A stretch of DNA of 64,000 nucleotides, from contig JAFQAP010000002.1 in NCBI GenBank assembly GCA_017399965.1, positions 1 to 64,000 on the forward strand. The letters are read 5' to 3'. Position numbers and translations under genes: made by a program. The stretch is from Clostridia bacterium (GTDB lineage Bacteria > Bacillota > Clostridia > Oscillospirales > CAG-382). The notes under the pieces are model-generated. The model did no database searches and was not told where the DNA came from. It saw nothing but the letters and a program-made list of their open reading frames with translations. Of this stretch, positions 61,296 to 64,000 are shown one piece after another; the first letter of the stretch is position 1, and each line of letters begins with the position of its first letter.

Positions 61296-63695
61296 ATGAG
61301 ATCGCAACTCAAAAAAGTAACCTCGGTTATCCTTTGCGTTTGTATGTTAATGTCTATATTGGCAATAACCTCTTTCGCAGACGAAACCACCGCAACCATT
61401 TCCTTTGCGGACAAAGCAAACCGTACCGCTCATTCTGCAGACCAGCAGATCTGGGTACAGAACGGCATTACCGTTACCAACGATAAGGGTGAATCCACCT
61501 CTAACGTAGGCGATTATGCTAATCCCGGACGTTTTTACAAGTCCTCTACCTTTAAGATCGAATATCCCGGTATGACCAAGATCGAAATCGACTGCACAAA
61601 TATGGATGCCAAGTACGTAAAGGCTTGGACCGATTCCTTTGAAGGCGCAACCGAAAACGGCGGTATCGTTACCGTTGAATTCGCACAGGCAGTTGATTCC
61701 GCTTCCGTAAAGATGGCAGCACAGGGACGTGCTAACTCCATTACCGTTTACACTGCAGCAGGCAGCGAAGAAGGCGGCGAAAAGGTTGCAGCAAATCTTA
61801 CCTCCGATATCGGTATCATGTACGTTGGTGCTCCCGGCGTTTATGAAGGCGTTACTACCCTTGTTACCGAAGTAGGTACTCATAACTTTTCTTGGGATAA
61901 AGCTGTTTTGCTCGAAAAGGTTGCAGATAACGTATACGAAGTTATCGCTACTGCTCCCGGCGATGGAAAAGACCACAATTTGGCAATCGAGAACGCTGAT
62001 CAGCTTATCGTTGCTGCAAACGGCGGTAACAACTGGCCCTCTTTGTTTGAAACCGCAAATGGAACTGAATGGTTCTATAGCAGTTCAAATTCTCACGGCG
62101 TTGCTTATGCAGAATGCCCTAACTTCTGCTCTGAACACATCGGAGCTTGGTTTGCAAATGTTGGCAAGATGGAGATCGGATCTTACTACGAATTTGTAGG
62201 AATTGATCCCACTGCTCCTGCAGTTGATGCTAACTACGCTGTTGATTATGTAAAGGATCCTACATACGGCTACACTAAATCCGATTACGTTACCTATTCC
62301 TTCCTCACCGCTACTGAAGCTCCCGTTGTTGAAGATGACGAATCCTACAAGGATACCTACACATACGTTGACGGTGATAAGGTTGGTACCATTCAGCAGC
62401 TTGGCGCAGATTGGGAAGGCAAGCCCGCTTCCGATTTCTGGTATCTCGTTGATGACACTAAGGAAACCGTTACTGTTTCCGTTGTTGTTGATGACAGAAC
62501 TATCGTAGAAGACGATACCATGCTTCGCGTATGGATCGATGCAGACGTGAGCGATACCGCTCGTACCACCCTCGTTGATATCAAAGTTAAGGACGGCGCA
62601 GCTTACGTTGCACGTATCGACGGCGGCTTTGATGCAGCAGTTCTTAATACCGTATACGCAGCTCAGGGTAATGATTACAGCCTCGCAGTTGTACTTGACA
62701 AGGCTACTCTCACTATCGACGGCGAATACCGTCTTAACGTTCAGCTCGGTCAGACCGGTTCCACCACAATGCACAGCATTAAGTATGATAACGTAACCGG
62801 CGAAGGCGCAACCTACGCTCCTTGGAACACCACCGAATTCTATGAAGTATTCGGCAAGGAAGTAAAGACTACTCTCACTATCGAAGAAGCTATCGCTCTC
62901 GGCGAATCCAAAGAACACAACACCTATACCGACGAAAAGTACTATGTAACCGGTGTTATCACCTCCGTATACAGCGAACAGTACGGCAATATGTATATCG
63001 AAGATGAAAACGGCAACCGCCTTACCATCTACGGCACCTACAGCGCAGATGGCGAGCTTCGCTATGATGCAATGGAAGTTAAGCCTGTTAAGGGCGATAC
63101 CGTTACCATTTACGGTAGAGTAGGTCAGTACAGCGGCACCGCACAGATCAAGAACGGCTGGATCGTTGACCACGTTCCCGGCGAAGGCGATGATGAAGAA
63201 GAAGTTCCCGATCCCGAAGCAGACAGCACCCTCACTATCGAGCAGGCTATCGCTCTCGGTGCATCCAAGGATCACAACAATTACACCTCCAACAAGTACT
63301 ATGTAACCGGCGTTATCACCGAGGTTTACAACGAACAGTACGGCAATATGAAGATTACCGATGATAATGGCAACATTCTCACCATCTACGGCACTTACTC
63401 TGCAGACGGCGAACTCCGTTATGACGCACTGGAAGTTAAGCCCGTAGCAGGCGACACCGTTACCATCTACGGTATCGTTGGTCAGTACAACGATGTTGCT
63501 CAGGTTAAGAACGGCTGGATAACCGCGCACACCGCAGCATCCGGCAACGAATCTTCTGATGATGTTTCCGATGAATCCACCGAAGACGATACTCCCGTAC
63601 TCGGCGATTCCGGCTTTGTAATCGAAATGGTAATCGTTATGGTTATCGCACTTGCAGCAGTTGCAGTTGTTTACAGAACCAAGAGACGCGCATAA
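61296..63695 (+). CDS. Surface-anchored protein with two OB-fold-like repeats
   Basis: A 799-residue protein with a signal peptide (about 1-29), then a beta-rich domain opening TISFADKANRTAHSADQQIW, and two near-identical repeats at about 528-625 and 645-740 (LTIEQAIALG, YYVTGVITxVYxEQYGNM, LTIYGTYSADGELRYDA, GDTVTIYGxVGQY). An acidic linker leads to a C-terminal membrane helix and KRRA tail. It lacks LPXTG but looks membrane-anchored. The repeats resemble those of the upstream protein but lack CYRLTG, so they are a distinct OB-type family. Confidence 0.75.
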   Translation: MRSQLKKVTSVILCVCMLMSILAITSFADETTATISFADKANRTAHSADQQIWVQNGITVTNDKGESTSNVGDYANPGRFYKSSTFKIEYPGMTKIEIDCTNMDAKYVKAWTDSFEGATENGGIVTVEFAQAVDSASVKMAAQGRANSITVYTAAGSEEGGEKVAANLTSDIGIMYVGAPGVYEGVTTLVTEVGTHNFSWDKAVLLEKVADNVYEVIATAPGDGKDHNLAIENADQLIVAANGGNNWPSLFETANGTEWFYSSSNSHGVAYAECPNFCSEHIGAWFANVGKMEIGSYYEFVGIDPTAPAVDANYAVDYVKDPTYGYTKSDYVTYSFLTATEAPVVEDDESYKDTYTYVDGDKVGTIQQLGADWEGKPASDFWYLVDDTKETVTVSVVVDDRTIVEDDTMLRVWIDADVSDTARTTLVDIKVKDGAAYVARIDGGFDAAVLNTVYAAQGNDYSLAVVLDKATLTIDGEYRLNVQLGQTGSTTMHSIKYDNVTGEGATYAPWNTTEFYEVFGKEVKTTLTIEEAIALGESKEHNTYTDEKYYVTGVITSVYSEQYGNMYIEDENGNRLTIYGTYSADGELRYDAMEVKPVKGDTVTIYGRVGQYSGTAQIKNGWIVDHVPGEGDDEEEVPDPEADSTLTIEQAIALGASKDHNNYTSNKYYVTGVITEVYNEQYGNMKITDDNGNILTIYGTYSADGELRYDALEVKPVAGDTVTIYGIVGQYNDVAQVKNGWITAHTAASGNESSDDVSDESTEDDTPVLGDSGFVIEMVIVMVIALAAVAVVYRTKRRA

Positions 63696-63718
63696 TTGAT
63701 CCTTATAAAAGACCAAAT

Positions 63719-63752
63719 AAAAAAGCAGGAAGTTTTTCTTCCTGCTTTTTTT
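63719..63752. terminator. Bidirectional terminator at the end of the importer operon
   Basis: AAAAAGCAGGAAG, loop of Ts, CTTCCTGCTTTTT, between convergent genes. Confidence 0.9.
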
Positions 63753-63763
63753 GCGATTATGGA

Positions 63764-64000
63764 CTATTTGTTTTTCTTTTTTGAAATTATAACAAAAGCG
63801 GTTACGCCTACTGCCAATACCCCGGCTGCCGCAATGAAAACTACCAAAACAATCGTATTATTTTCGTCGGAACCGTCTGTTTGGCTTTCGCTATTGCTGT
63901 GGGAAATGTTGTCGTTTTTGCTGTTTTCGCCGTCGTAAATGCTTGTTTCCGCGCTTTCCTCGTTATCTGCGCTTGCGTCGGTGTCGGTATCGGCGCTGTA
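63764..64000 (-). CDS. C-terminal end of a surface-anchored protein (partial)
   Basis: The visible 78 residues on the minus strand show an acidic Ser/Asp/Glu/Asn-rich stretch, then one hydrophobic helix (IVLVVFIAAAGVLAVGVTAF) and a KKKNK tail, ending at TAG 63764-63766. The rest lies past the right edge. The layout matches the C-terminus of the surface protein at 61296-63695, so the two could be related anchored proteins. Confidence 0.75.
   Translation of the reverse strand, partial: YSADTDTDASADNEESAETSIYDGENSKNDNISHSNSESQTDGSDENNTIVLVVFIAAAGVLAVGVTAFVIISKKKNK

Noticed and set aside
58072-63695. Bacteriocin or toxin-immunity system
   Set aside because: No leader peptides, polymorphic toxin domain or immunity-type protein was seen; proteins are exported, repeated and co-transcribed with an importer.

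Overview
The window reads as a chromosome segment from an anaerobic, spore-forming gut-type Clostridia species. The evidence is low-GC Gram-positive promoters and ribosome sites, a GerA-family spore germination protein, NrdR, DtxR-type iron boxes, many DUF-bearing lipoproteins and a Tn1549/CD1115-like conjugative element. I cannot place it to species. Most assignments rest on reading the translations and motifs by eye; no database search was run.

Layout. 1-5640 is the end of an integrative conjugative element (Maff2, VirD4, PcfB, a DUF6017-type replication/HTH protein, a Cys-rich small protein) with a large serine recombinase whose catalytic N-terminus is missing. An intact tRNA-Leu(UAG) unit follows, with its own promoter and terminator. 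5842-20379 is mostly housekeeping: a SulP transporter, a secreted C39-like protease with a PepSY lipoprotein, a Gfo/Idh oxidoreductase, a GerA operon, a DUF4358 lipoprotein, an M23-like protein, nrdR, and a feoA-feoB-FeoB-associated iron uptake locus with two matching DtxR-type operators. 20506-31132 holds a low-molecular-weight phosphatase, DUF2971, a repeat block, an orphan HipA-like kinase, an aquaporin, a metY-metA-rmlB-flavoprotein operon, a DeoR regulator with duplicated operator-like repeats, and an AAA ATPase. 31221-41934 holds an (alpha/alpha)6 glycosidase, a HAD protein, AIM24, an ArsR-AraC fusion regulator with a hydrolase facing an HMA protein and a P1B-ATPase, a YwaF-like protein, and a DUF1538 membrane protein followed by two PII-like genes.

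42139-63695 is the most interesting stretch. A pseudopilus/type IV pilus-like operon (four pilin-like or membrane-anchored small proteins, PilM-like, PilD, PilC, PilB; no PilT) lies beside a tandem 5'-nucleotidase-like lipoprotein. That gene is divergent from a probable nine-gene operon: a 5'(3')-deoxynucleotidase/guanylate-kinase fusion, an RDD membrane protein, a complete carbohydrate-type ABC importer with its binding protein, a thermonuclease-like lipoprotein and two OB-fold repeat surface proteins. I infer a possible system for capturing, cutting, dephosphorylating and importing extracellular nucleic acid or nucleotides. Each step is supported by domain content only; the assembly as one system is a hypothesis.

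Small dispersed palindromes occur at three loci (a GGGGWCCCC-centred family), and an unusual chain of short hairpins separated by ATATCGA lies at 33870-34030.
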